64,000 nt of DNA from assembly GCA_023078555.1 (NCBI GenBank), contig CM041198.1, forward strand, positions 5,222,354 to 5,286,353, given 5' to 3'. The DNA is from Ulva prolifera (lineage: Eukaryota > Chlorophyta > Ulvophyceae > Ulvales > Ulvaceae). The notes beneath the pieces were generated by a model, which was not told the origin of the DNA, searched no databases, and saw nothing but the letters and a program-made list of their open reading frames with translations. Below are positions 11,774 through 24,665 of the stretch, one piece after another (position 1 is the first letter of the stretch; each line of letters opens with the position of its first letter). A program made the translations under genes and the position numbers.

Positions 11774-14700
11774 TCAGCTGACCATGCGGTTTTTGTTCAC
11801 TCCATTCTTCCTCCACGGCCGCTTCGGTGCATCCCAGTCGTCGTCAAACCCAACCGCCCAGAAGTTCTCCTGGGTGGGAGGGGCAACAAACCTGTGCCTG
11901 TGGCGGCCGACCGCCTGCAACAGGTTCCCGGCCCCATCCCTCTTCGCATCTGGAGTCCCAGGAGGACTCTCGCCCTGTGCATTCTCGGTGGTCGCACCAC
12001 CACGTTTCACGCACATCTTCTTGCGGGTGCTGCCGCATTCCGAACAGTCTCCAAACACCTCCGCATTGTATTCGTACCCCTGGCGCGCCAGCACCTCGTA
12101 AAACTCCATGCATGCCCCACACTCCCATGCCTGCAAGGCGTCCCTCTCCGCCCGCTTGCGCACGCGCTGATCATAAACCTTCGCGGCCCCGACCCGGGCG
12201 GTGCCGCCGCTGGCTGCTGCGGCGGTGGCGGCCGCAACTCGCCGCTGCTGCAGCGTCCCGTCAAACCCGGCCGCAACATCCGCCTTCTGCAGCGCAAGAG
12301 CCGGGCCGCCTTTGCCGGCGGCGCTGGCGTTCTTGCCACTGCTGGTAGCAGCGGAGCGCAGCATGGTGTCGATGCGGCCAGTGCGCTTCCGTTCTTTGCT
12401 TTCCTGCACCAGCGCGCCGTGCAGTGAACCACGAGGCGCTGATTGCACGTGCCTTGCAACTTTACAGCGCCCTTACCATCCACCACAGCTCCGCGGGCTG
12501 CGTGGCAGTCTTTGATAACTCAGCCCGGGGACCCAGGGCAATATATGACAGTGTCCCGTCGAGACGCTGGGCCTGTGCAGAGTCTTCCACCGATGTGTGC
12601 ATGTTCACATAATTGATGCGCCACAACGACCAGCTGGAAGCGGCCATGATCCTGTGACGATAGGCCCCACGCGAACACTCACGCGTGGCAGCATGCAGCA
12701 GGCAGCTCTAGCAGTGTGCGGACAGTCAGAGTCCAGCCTGAATCAATGAAATCGGCCCGGACAGCAGGCCCTGCTGCAGACCTGCAGCAGGCAGGGGCGG
12801 CGGCGACTCGTGGAGGCAAGGGCGCACAAAGATCGCGTTGGTGTTCTTCCGGCTCTGCCACGGCCCCTTGCGCACTGCCTTACCGTCACCGGCCAGCGCC
12901 CCGGCTGCGCTGGGCTGCACTGCCACCGCAGCAGGCCGAGCCCGCTCCGGTCCACTGCCACCACCACCAGCCGGCGCCGCACTCTCATCGCACCTGGCGG
13001 CAGCAGCTATAGCCCCGCTACTGCAGCTCGCATGACGAGCTCCCAAAAGTGAGGCAGCCTGCGGCGGCGGCCGTGCCTCTTCCACCGCAGCAGGCACGGC
13101 CGTACGCATGTGTCGCTTGGGGCGCTCTGACTCGTGCGCCGCTGACGCAGCACAGCGTGCGGGAGACCGGGAGAGGATTTCTGCGACATTCACGGGGGGG
13201 CTTGCGCGCGGCGGCTTGCTTGCGAACCGCTTCTTCGCCGCCCCTGCTGCGACAGGGGACGCGGCCGCAGCCGCGCGGAACGTTGCTGTCGCTGCTGCGG
13301 AGGGCACACCCGCATCCATGCACCCTGCACCACATGCCAAACATGGTCAATGTTGCATCGATGACCAATCAGAATCTCCAGTTCATCACAAGTCGGTACA
13401 GCTCTGCACAACATCTCAAGGCTCCGAGGCTTTCATGCATGTTCTGTCCTCGTGGCCGTGGATTCCAGGACAAGTGTACACGAGACCGCTGTGACAAGAA
13501 GTATACCAGATGCGAGTGTCAGAAATACACAATCACAGGGCATCGGCACGCCAAATGCGGTCTCGCGTGTAGGTTCTCTGCTGGGTCACCCTCTAATGCA
13601 GCCAGGGTCTTGATGCAAGCGACTCCAGAAACGGCCGCAGAGCTCCCTTGAAGCTGCTCAGAATCGAGGTCGGGTACACCCTCTGACACCATCGCAACCG
13701 CCGCTGCAGGGCCTGCACAGCAAGCACGACGTGCACGCAGGTGGGAGGGGTGCACACCTCTCACCACAGCCGCGCCCAAGCCCTCCGCCGGCTGCGCCAC
13801 ACCGTCGAAAGGCGCAGCCTGCGTCAGGCCGGCCTGAGATTCTGCGAGAGGTCCTGTCCTACATCTGGTGCCACGTCTCCTCCACGCCCCCTTCCGCACG
13901 CGTGCTGCCGGCCCGCCGTCCCCCGGCTCCCGCCGCTCCGCGCTATCTGGCGGCGATGGTGCTCCACACACCTCTGCGGAGGCTTCAGAGCCAAGCCTGA
14001 TATCGCCTCCAGCAGGCTCCAGCCCCCAGCTCCGTGGCCCGATGCCCTCGCATTGGCTTCGATGACCGCAACCTTCGTCCATCTCACAGCTGACATGGCC
14101 ATCACCCCCACGCAGAACTGGCGCAACAGCTGCCTCGCCGCTAGCTCCGCTTGGTCGCTGCTGGTGCTTGTTTCCATGGCTGGCGTGAAGCTGTGACGTC
14201 GGAGTTGGAAGCAGGGATGCGCCCTGAACGGTCCTGCCCACCACGGCACACGTGTCGTCGGGCCTGTCCGAGATCACAGCCACGTCTTGCTGGGCAGCAG
14301 AGCTTGTGGCTTGGGCTGACACGATCTCGGGCACACCACCCCGGGGAACATCAGCATGATCCGTGAGCATGGCGACAGCCTTTGCATCCTTGTCAGCCAT
14401 GTCTTCACGGTCTGCAACGATAAGGTCCACAACTGTGTGTGTGCATGGCCACGTAGCTACGCCGACCTGGGCATTTATAATCCAGGAATTCGGGACCGGC
14501 ATGAGGCCCGAAATCACATGTCGGAAGCATGCACAGGCCATACATCAATTCGCTGGACTGGCGAAACAGACACCTCCATGGAGTTTGCACTGGAGTGTCC
14601 GCCACAGCGTGCACATGGACATCAGCACGTCTCAGCCTGGAGGCCAGAGACACAGTGCGTGCTGAGCACATGCAGCAGACTGAAGTGGGTGCCTGTGAGT

Positions 14701-16370
14701 GTCATCAGCAAAGAGATTGGCGCACAGGCTCGTGCCTGTGCCACTCGGAGGCATGCAGGAGATTGGCGCACCTCGATCAACTGTTACGGGAGCACTCCTA
14801 CCTGGTGCTCCTGGAGCGTGTGGCACAGACTTGGTGTCTGTGGCCAGGCGCTTGGAAGAAGCTGGCATGGCGCCAAGCGGACGCCAGCCAAAGCTAGCGC
14901 CCACAGCTCGTGGAACAGCTGGTACCTGGCCGGACTGACCGAACGCCACAAGCGTGCTAGGAGGGGGCATCGCCATCGCAGCTGCCGGGGTCGGTACTAG
15001 CTTGCTTGCTGTCAGGCACTTAGCCGGCATCGAGTCAGCTGGCTGCGGGCATGGAGATGCTTTGGAAGCTGAACTTGATTGCTCAGCTGGCATCACTGGA
15101 CTTGAATGAGCGCTGGCAGCAGCAGCTGGTGCTGCTGTGTGGTTTCGGTGCTCCACACCTTGCTGTGCAGCAACGGCAGCAGTCATGCCAAAATGTGTTT
15201 CATTGCCATCTGCAGCTGCTGCTTGTTGAGCATGCAGCTGTAGCTGCTGCAGGTCGTGGGACTTTGCTACAGCATGACTGCCAGCTTCATTCACTAGTGC
15301 CGAGGGACCACCGGCGATCCCGATTGCAACTGAGCGAGGCTCAGTGGCGGTATGTTGCGATACCCGTTTGGTGCAACCTTCGACTGCAGCACCAGGACCT
15401 GGCGTGTCCACGCAGCCTTGAGCCACTGGCTTTGGCACTGCTGCCATCTGAGATGGGAAGAATGGTTCATATACTTCTGTCTCTGGAAAGGTCTGGCGCT
15501 GCTGGCGCTGTGATGGGGGCGTTGCATGGAGGTCTGTGATTTGGCACGTCAGAATGGGAGGGGAGGCATGACCATTGGGCCGCAACGACGGATGCCTGGT
15601 TGGCGTGGGAGATGGTGAAACTGCGTTCACCGGGCCCTGTGCCAGTGCACTGAGTTGTGGCTGGTGCAGATGATTTGGGGTGGTATGGGGTTGCAGCTGT
15701 ATGGGAGGCTCAGTGGGAGAGGCGCATTGTTGTCGGGTAAGTGGTTCTGGCGCGTCTTCATATGCAGGGCCGTTTGCTTGGTCAGTTTGAGCTGGGCCAT
15801 GGTGCTCGTTTGGTGGGCGCACCGGCGCACTCCTGCTGGCAACATTGACCATGCAGGCTGCATAGCTCTCAAATCCGACAGGCTCACAATCCTTGCCCAC
15901 CGAAGCGGCGTCAAGCACACCAGTCAGATGCTGCAGCTCGTTGACGCTTCGGGGATCCGGATGTCTCAGCGGATGAAAGCTTGCCTCGGGCCGGGTTTGT
16001 TCATGAGCCAGTGACTGTATCGCACACAGAACACTGCCTACAGTCACCTGCATGCCTGCTGGTGGGTCCTCGCATGTGAGAATTGTCATGACATCGATGT
16101 CCAATCCCAAGAAGTTTACGATGTCCTGCATATGATTCAATCGTCGATGTGAGGCGGGTGCGCATGGCGTTGTTACCAATGCCACGAGGGGCACGAGCGA
16201 TAGGTTACCTGTAGCCCGCCATATGCCAAGCTCAAATGCTGTTGGACTTCTCTTGCAGCAGATGCAGTGGCTTCGGCGTGAGCGAAGAGCTTGCTCACAG
16301 CGCACTCGGGAACTTTGTGCAGCAGTGCCACAGTTGTCATCTGATTCAGCAGACTACAGCAATTGTTCAT
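11774..16370 (-). CDS. COM1: COM1/CtIP/Sae2-family DNA end-resection protein
   Basis: Proposed exons are 16370..16209, 16125..14802, 14411..13590, 13324..12782 and 12438..11774, about 1171 residues. The C-terminus identifies the family: YDQRVRKRAERDALQAWECG, then CMEFYEVL, and finally HRHRFVAPPTQENFWAVGF, the RHR-PP-TPE-FW-GF signature of Sae2/CtIP/COM1. These proteins stimulate Mre11-complex nuclease at double-strand breaks and meiotic Spo11 ends. The region between the two conserved blocks carries DCSECG and KKMC, a possible zinc-binding insert. Exons 2-4 are long, Ala/Pro/Gln-rich and without recognisable domains. Phases match at the first three junctions, but joining the upstream exons to the C-terminal domain is inference. 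The exon 4/5 junction has an alternative donor with a phase-0 join, and the long upstream part could be a separate gene. Confidence 0.7.
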
Positions 16371-16794
16371 GTACCACTATGTATGAGCGATCTGTAGTAC
16401 GTACATACTGTATACGACACGCACATCAATCAGGTGTCAGAGCGGGCTTCGAATGTCCGCATTTGCATGCCTCCCTACGATGCACGCGTGGCATAAGATT
16501 GAACGGGGGAGTGGGGAAAGCAGAAAATCAGGCTCTTCATTCTGAGAGCCCTCACCGGAACATGCTGCTTCAGGCCGGCTGTGGTCGAGCGCTGCCAGCA
16601 GCTCGTGATTCAAAGCACAGCACGCGAGATACCTGTAGACACCAAGCTGTTGCTCTTTGCAACTTCGCGTAGCATGGAAACGTCGTACTCAATGAGGCCA
16701 CTCGAGGAAAGTCACAACAGATTTTTGCTTGTGTGCGAAAACTTTGCAGTGCCTATCTGAGAGGCGGGAGCGTCAAGCCGATGTACCGGTGATC
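16371..16794. other. Bidirectional intergenic region
   Basis: It separates the divergent COM1-like and GPKOW starts and presumably carries both promoters. No TATA-like box or operator-like repeat stands out. Confidence 0.4.
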
Positions 16795-19160
16795 ATGAAA
16801 GCAGTAGCATTCTCCCTAGGCGATGCACCAGCGGCAAAGCCGTCTGGCAAACGTGTTCACGAAGAGGACACTGGCGTTCAGAACGAGCAGATCACCGAGT
16901 TCTCTGTAGTAGATCCAAAAGCGCCAGCACGGAAGGAGCGGAGGGTGATTTCCTGCAAGCCCAACCGGGTACCTTCCCAAATGCAAGCGGACACAGACGC
17001 AATCGGGACACTCGAGGATAAATTTGAAGCCTCTGCACAAGCTCAGACTGTTGGCAGTGGTACGTACGGCCTTGTGTCGCGGGACAATGGCAGCCGGGAT
17101 GAGCACACACGGCAGGTGAGCGACGTGGAGATGCTGAAGAAGCAGACAGAAGACCTACCGGATGAACCAGATGGGCATGCATATGAAGACATGCCTGTCG
17201 AAGATTTCGGGTTGGCGTTATTGCGTGGCATGGGCATGACAAAGGAGCATGTCGTGCAAACTGTCGATTTTGTGGCCAGGCCATCTCGAATGGGCCTGGG
17301 GGCCAAACCTGGTGAGATAGGTGCTCTTCTGCTGTGTTCCTGCTTGCCACGCTGTCTGCCATGAACCGCAAACTCATGTGCTCCCGGCACCAGTGTCATT
17401 CAATCCTGCTGGTGCCCTGGCTTGCGTTGTGGCTGCAAATCATCGATCGCAGCCACAGCGATTAAAAAGACAGCCCTGGTTAATCCTTGATGTCATGTTG
17501 CATTCGGCCAATGTATGCATCTCAATGCATCAGCACGCACAGGTCAGCGTATGCAGTCACTGGCAAGAAGCAGAGTTACAAACAGCTCGTCGGAATCGAC
17601 GGTTCCATCAAGAGCGTAGTCCGCAAAGGAGAGAAGGTCATAGATGTTGCAACACTCGGCCCAAAGGTTGGCAAGCGCATGACCGTGGCGGGTGGCCGCC
17701 ATGCTGGCCTGGAGTGTCAAGTGAAGGCCCTCAGTGTGAATGGTGACAATGGTGCGCTGCAGCACCCGAAAATTTCACATGTCCATCGCTGACTGCTTCT
17801 GCATCATCTGTGCCCTCCACATTGCCCGCGCTGATGCATCATCTAGTGTCAGAGCATACATCTGCAATGGTGAGTGAGGCAGCACCCCAGCTCTAATCGC
17901 TACAGGCATGTCGATACTTGCGGCAGCGTGCGTGCGACGCTGTCTGATACTCCATTGCTGCATCCATGATGTGCATCCTGCGCTCGATGCAAGAAGCCAG
18001 CTCCCTTGTACCCAGGCCCGCATCGCTCCGGGTGTCCACAGCAGCCACGCAGTGCCTGCAACAGTGCCGACAGTGCGGACACGCATGTGTGCAGATGCTG
18101 TGCGAGTCAGGCTGTTCCCCAGCGAGCGCGATGTGACCGTCTCAGCGGCACACCTGGCCGAGCCTGGCGCACCATCGCGGCCTGGGGCGCAACCCGCTCA
18201 AGATCCGGCACTCCATGACACCCGCGCCCGCGCCCCCAGCGGCCGCAGCCGCAGCAACAGCGGGGCTGGCAACGTTGAAGGCTCGAGAGAGGGAGGCGCT
18301 AGGAAAGAGAGCAGCGCTAGGGCTCATAGGGACAGCCAGGGAGGTGCTCATCCGCGCAGGGACGGCCAAGATAGCGACAATCGCGGACATCGGGGCGGGT
18401 CGTCCATGGTGCAGTCACAACAAGGAGGTGATGAGGAGCGACAAGAGATGTCATTGCATGGGGGCAGGTCAGGAGGGGGTGCTGGCAGTGGCCGCCGCCG
18501 GCAGCAGCCACACACGTCCTGGCTGCGGGAGGGGATCCGGGTGCGGGTGGTTAGCAAGCACGTCGGGCGGGGGAAAGTCTATCTCGCGAAGGCCTGGCTG
18601 ACTGCTGTCGTGGCCGTCGGAGAGTGTCACATCATCCTTGACGATGGCTCTGTCTTGGAGGTGTGCTGCTGCGCATCTATACCAATGCTGCGCTTGTGAA
18701 ATACGTATACTCTTGCGACATGAGATTGTGGCCTGGAGTCTTTGCTCTGGCAGTCCACTGCCGAGGAAGCTCCGGGCTGTGTGGTCATCGCTTCTCCAGT
18801 GGTTCCTGTGTGTTAGGGTTGCAGCTAATGATATACCTGCGGACAAACATTGACCACCTGTGGGCCAGAGCTCCTAGATACTGTGTGCCTGGCTGAGATT
18901 GCGTCAGACGCGTGTTCATACCTACGACTTCATGAACAATCGTGCAGGATGTCCATGAGGAGGATCTGGAGACAGTCGTCAGTAGAAAGGCAGGCACTCG
19001 AATCATGGTTGTCATTGGCGAGCATGCTGGTGAGCATGGGAAGATCCTGGAGAAGAACAAAACTTCGGTGATGGTGCAATTGGCCGAGAGCCGTGACGTA
19101 GTAGAGCTCGGTCTCGATTCTGTTGCGGACTATCAAGGTGGTGCACATGATGATTGGTAG
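16795..19160 (+). CDS. GPKOW: G-patch/KOW-domain splicing factor (MOS2/GPKOW homologue)
   Basis: Four exons, 16795..17311, 17557..17742 (or ..17751), 18095..18660 and 18948..19160, give about 493 residues. Plant MOS2 and human GPKOW are nuclear RNA-binding proteins of the spliceosome. The N-terminus MKAVAFSLGD matches the family, whose members begin with a short F-S-L peptide. YEDMPVEDFGLALLRGMGM (about residues 132-150) and RPSRMGLGAKP form the G-patch-like region. KOW1 is GKRMTVAGGRHAGLECQVKA and KOW2 is GTRIMVVIGEHAGEHGKILE. Between them lie RLFPSERDVTVS, a Ser/Arg/Gly-rich linker and the family block SWLREGIRVRVVSKHVGRGK. The linker is low complexity and longer than in land plants. Two donor choices at the end of exon 2 differ by nine bases without a frame change. 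The stop at 19158-19160 gives a C-terminus of normal length. Confidence 0.88.
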
Positions 19161-20146
19161 CGACGTCAGTGGTGACTGGCATTGCTTTGCCTGCCTCAAA
19201 ATTCTCGCAATGCAAACTCTTGTACAACCGGCACCACGTCCATCTTGATGTCATATGGGCTGAGGCGTTCCTCATTTCAGCAGATCACTGCGTCCATGGT
19301 GTACCCTCCTGTAGACATGAGCCCACCTGGATGGAACACGCGTGTCGGACTTGGCTCGGGACGTCCAGACGACCTGCTGGTCTCATCAAAGAACATGATT
19401 AAAGAATGTGTGTGAATATGTCAGCTGAACAGACCTCTCATAGTCCTGTGCGGATACACGTCTGATGTCGAATGTCACCAGCTTCTACTTGCCACTGTTT
19501 GGGGCGTGCATGGTAATTGGGAGTGCGATGGAGCTTTTCATGATCAAGACTGGCTTCTACGACAAGTGTGGCTCAACATATCAACCCGTTCCTGTTCAGT
19601 CGCAGTGCCAAGTAAAATAGCGTTGGCTGGCATGCAGAGTGACATCGATCGAAGCCGACCGCATACAGGAGCAGCAAAAGCTCACAAATCTGAATTATGA
19701 GCTAGATGCATCTTGGACGAGACGGCGATAGCAGTGCCACCCCTTGATCAAAGCAGGTTGAAGCCAGTATGGGTCACAGAACAAGGCGGAATTCATCATC
19801 GGCGCTAGGTTCCCACGTTTCGACTCGATCTATATGTTGTAGGATGTGAGTGATGCATAAGATATTCTTGCAACTGTACGGGCAGTCCTCTATCGACAAT
19901 CATTGCAGTATCCAAGGACTTGCTGCTTGACATGTGTCAAGCACCAAGGCAAAACTTTCATCGCTATAGACTCTTGCTATGTCGAGGCTTGCTGTACTCA
20001 TGCCTCCGTCGCAGCAATGTGACATGTACATGCCGCTGCGATGGGTGAGATAGTACTATTCCAGTTACCGTGGCAAGATATACATGGGCAGCTGACACAT
20101 TCAATCCGACGGATCAACCAGGATGAATCAGTGCGATTTGCAAAAT
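19161..20146. other. Intergenic stretch between convergent genes
   Basis: Between the 3' ends of the GPKOW and GH9 genes. No coding exon, RNA gene or repeat was recognised. Confidence 0.45.
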
Positions 20147-23100
20147 TCAAGGAAGCTCGTTGATCCAGGTCTCAGGGAGAGTCCGGGTGAAGCCATACTC
20201 CTTGAAGTCTTCCCAAATGTACACCTCTTCATCCTTGTACGCTGGAGGATTCCGCGTCAATCCAGCTTTTTTGTCCATTTTCAAGTCGTTGCTTCGACCT
20301 GCAGCCAATAGAGCTGTTTGGCTATGTAAATCAGTGTTATGTGTATCCACAAGAGATTCCTGTCTTCTCTGTGTTCAGGTTCATGCGCAAATTGACTCAT
20401 GACCGCATACCTCCACAGGCAGATGTCCAAAACGATGGCGGCAGCTCCATGGCAGCTGCGAGAGACACAGTGAACATCGCATTGTAGTCAAGGGTCTGCT
20501 CTGATCCAACCCAGTCCATCCTCCAGTCGTTCCATCCCTGTAAACTGTAGGCCACTCGGTTTGGGTCTCCTGCGTCCGTGGGTGTTTTGGGACCGCCGAT
20601 TAGGGCGCCTGTGGTTTGAAACTTGTTTGGCCTGTCTGCATCAGGGTAGCACCTACCCTTGCTGTCAGCTGTCAACGGACACACCCCTGCCGGGCTGATG
20701 ACGTCATAAAAGTACCTGTAGCAGCGCCCCCTGTCTGCTGTGCAGGATTCAGAGCTGCTGCAGATGGGGATGTTCCATGAGTTCATCAATCAGCAGAAAT
20801 GGTCACAGCTGACTCAGATGGCGAATCGAACATGCATGATTCCATCACCAAGCAGTCTTGATGCATCCAAAATTTCTGTTTCACAACTATCTAGGATTCG
20901 GACAGTTGCAGTTCCATCGACCCGTTGAGCATGGTTGACACGTGGCCGGCCTTCCATTGACTACGGCAACATATCTGTACTGGTGTATGTCCTCCATGTA
21001 TTTGCGAACAGAGCGCACTTGGTGCAGTGGTTGTCTTTGTCCTCAAGCTGCTCCCAAGGTGCACAAACTGAGTTGCGGTGGTGGTTGCGCTGCGGCGGAT
21101 TGTGTCCAAACCCAACCACGTAAGAACCTCTGTCATTGTCACCTGCCATGTAGTGAATTTGCTTCACTGCAGCACAACGGGCGTCCTGGGCACTGACAGC
21201 CCCGCTTCCACGCATATTCGCTGGCAAGTTGGCCCACATCAGAAGTACTGCAGCCCCGCCCATTGCAAATCGATTGCTTCCCCATTCAATCGTGAAGCGC
21301 TGGCCCATGGGAGACACCCTGCACAGCAGCAGCCAAGCTCTCCTGGGCACGAGGTGTGTGCACCACCGACGTATATCTGCTGCCCATCATTCCAAGCCAG
21401 CTTACAGCGCCGTACACCTGAGACTGGATTGCAGATCCAATCATTTCAATGCCCTATGACCATCACTGTTAGCTGGCCGACCATCCATGTGCGTCCATTG
21501 CCTGCTCTTTGTATGCCATGCCACTCATCGTGTCCGCAATTCAGGCACAGGATCCTTGCATGGGTGTTGCACACCTGACAGGAGCTTTTCCATTTGTCCA
21601 TTTGTCAACAAAGCTGCGTAGAAACTGGGTGTATGCTGGCTTTCCAAAGACCTCAGGACCTTCAATTCCAGCCTGAGCCATGAGCAAGGCGCCGTCCCAC
21701 CACGCATTGTCCCAGCTTGGTACTTCCCAGAACCATTTTTGGCCACCATCTGCCTCTTTCATGACCCCAAGTTTTTCAGTGTGAGCCAGGTATGTTGCTT
21801 CATCAGGGCATTGGCGTGCTTTGCATGCTGCATACATCGATGCTGCGGCAAAGAAAACATGACTGCGTATGCCTGTGGATGTGTAGTATGTAGCCAGAGT
21901 CGAGTACTCTTGATGAGAAGCCCCAAATTGTCCGCTCACAGCACCAGTCTGTGCATACGCCATTTTCGCCTTGTTCCAGTAGTTCTGTGACAAAGCTGCT
22001 TTGTCACTGAATGCGACGGCTGCATGGGCCAGGGACGCAGCGATTTCAGCTGCAACATCAGAGCATGTCCCTGCAACACCCCAATGCTGTCACTCGAACC
22101 AGCTCAGTCCAGCGGGTGCTAGCGAATATAGAGAAACCATTCAGACCATCAGACTCCAATGACTTGAGAGCATGCAGAATTAATCAGATATTAGAAGTGG
22201 CACGAGCACTTGCAGTGTAAACTAATCTCTACAGGGTACATCAAGTGCTAGCACCGAATTCACGTACAGCTGTGACCTACAGCTTACCTGGATTGCAATA
22301 TCGGATGTTCCGGTCCATTTGTGGATACATTTCTGCGCGACCGATGTACCCATGATCAGCCCTGATGTCTCCAATGTGTAAAAGCACACGCTCTTCCTCA
22401 GTGCTCTTGGCCATGAAGTCAGCGCCCCATTTGGCCGCATCACGTGCCCAAAGGTAGTTGTCTTGTCCCTACATGATTGGCAGTTGATGATTGAGCACAA
22501 TTGATCAAATAGCAGCTATCAATTAGGCAGCTCGAGTCGATTTTGTAGCTGCGAGCGTAACATGCAGCCGTCACCCATATGTGTAGAGGATGATTCAAAG
22601 CAGCATAAGGATGCAACGGGGCATATATCTGCCTACTATGACGACAAGGTATCGAACAGAACGGATGTCCTCAAATCTCAAGGAATTTTTGTCAGGTCCA
22701 AAGTGCTTGGCAAGGGCTCCACTGTATTTCTGCATGGCTAAGAACACAGCAGCAGTAGCTCACATCGAAGTAGGTCTGCTTCAGAGCCTGCGGGAAGGCA
22801 TAAAGCATCCAGTTCAGCCGAGCAACGGTGTATGCAGTCGGCAGCTGGAATTTGTTATGGTCACCAGCATCAAAATAGCCGCCTTTGAAGGCATCCCCAT
22901 CGAGGTTGCCCCCACCGTCAGCTTTGAGTGAATCACCTCTCCAGGGGGCACGGGTAGATGCAGGCATGGGCCCTGCTCGCTGGAGCTCATAGAAGAAGAG
23001 CGACATGCCCAGGAGCTGCACATTGCACAATCTCAGAACATTGTTTTAGTATGGTACTCACAGTCATGACATTTCAAATTGTAGCACACAAGTCCGGATC

Positions 23101-24665
23101 TTTTGCTGAATCCGACCGTATAGAAGCTGCACGTGGATGTAGGCTGTGGATTTTGATCCCAGACAGGATGAAATCACACCGTGTCAAGCTCGTATTTCCA
23201 TTCAGTGGCACCAGGCACTTCTGGAGACTTTGAAGGAAGCCACTGCATCAGGCCACTCCGCCTGTGAACACGGCGAGCAGAGGGTGGGACAGATGTCCTG
23301 GGTGGAGGGTCATTCGCCGTGTCTACCGAACCCAGCTGCGTTCCTGAAGGTGTTTGAGTTGGGGGTTGCGGTGACCGGGCTGGAGATGGGACTTGCACAG
23401 GTGGAGACGGCAGGGAATCAGCAGACGGCGCAGGTGGGGGTGGAGATGATGGTGGTGTGATAGGATCTTCGGGGGGCTGGGGTGTCACAGGTGGTGCTTG
23501 CGATGGAGGTGGTGATGGAGCAGAGACACCTGCCCACAGCATGAACGTTGGGCTTCGATGTGGCATATGGACTGATATGCAGATGTGCCAGGGTATACCG
23601 GTGTGCAGACAACCTGTGTTCAAGATGGCCTCTGTTCACGAGAGCTAACCGTGAAACCCAGGAATGCACACACCTGGCCTGCACTGGGAGTACCACTTGC
23701 TTTGGAAGGTGCAGACACTTCCTTCACTGCAGCAGTTTTGAACACCATCAAAACGTTCGCCGCCACATTGCTTCCATACTGTAGGACAGTCCGACATGCC
23801 ATCGAGTTCAGACTCCGGCATGGGCACAGGCTGGGGCTCTGGTGGGGACTCGGGCTCCTCTGGGGGGATGTCATCTGGGGCATCAGTGGCCGTGGATGGC
23901 ATAACATCTGCTTTCGGAAGGCATTGAGAATACCACGGGTTTGAAAAGACACATTCAAGGCCTTCCTGACAGCAGTTCTGCCTGCCGTCATAATTTTTGC
24001 CAGCACATTGCTGCCAAGAGGATGCGCATGCAGCACCCACAAGCTGACCATCATCAGTCAAATCGACTGGAGATTCCTCTACCGGTGATTCCGCCACAGG
24101 CCCATCGACTAGTGGTTCCTCCATAGGACTTTCTTTCATTGGTGGTGCATCTGAATCTGGGGGCGGTGTGGACGGCGCAGTTCCTAGCGGCTGCACTGGA
24201 TCTGCAGCACACCATAACACGGTAGTGGCAAGTGGCCAGGACATGGCGCCAACAACAAGAGTTATGCTCACCTTCTATGTCATCATTGTAGTCATTTAAA
24301 CACAGTCTACTTAAGCCGAGTGGCGCTCCGGTAGAGTTGTTGTCGAATGGATTGGGAATGATCTGGCATGCAAGACCCGAATCACAGGACCATGCATCAT
24401 CTTGATCGCAGCAGAACTCCACTTCCGCTCCACAAGCAGTACAGAGATTTGCTGCAAAGCGCGCCATGTGATACATACGATGTCAAATCGTGGGTTCGGC
24501 ACCCGTTGTGTGAGGGATGCGCTCCATACCTGGTTTGTAAAACACTGCGCCAGACAAACAGTCAGATCCTTCGCACGGCCGTTGCCCTGAGTTGCCGCAA
24601 TCTTGAGCTACTATAGAAACGGTACAAAGAATGGTAAAATAGGCCGCCCTCGCCAGGAACAACAT
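20147..24665 (-). CDS. Secreted GH9 endoglucanase with two CBM1 cellulose-binding modules
   Basis: Ten exons join in phase: 24665..24530, 24451..24272, 24201..23674, 23529..23180, 23015..22764, 22468..22288, 22070..21575, 21318..21019, 20757..20411 and 20298..20147, giving 973 residues. Order: signal peptide (residues 1-20, MLFLARAAYFTILCTVSIVA), Cys-rich segment (20-100), acidic Pro/Glu linker, CBM1 (about 164-200, CASSWQQCAGKNYDGRQNCC then NPWYSQC), linker, second CBM1 (about 244-280, WKQCGGERFDGVQNCC then SKWYSQC), Pro/Ser linker (282-390), and the GH9 catalytic domain (about 395-930). Catalytic features are present: GGYFDAGDHNKF supplies the Asp pair, GFGHNPPQRNHHR the His motif, and GSEQTLDYNA the acid Glu. 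It should hydrolyse beta-1,4-glucan outside the cell, tethered to cellulose by the CBM1s. A basic tail of about 45 residues follows the catalytic domain. Confidence 0.93.
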
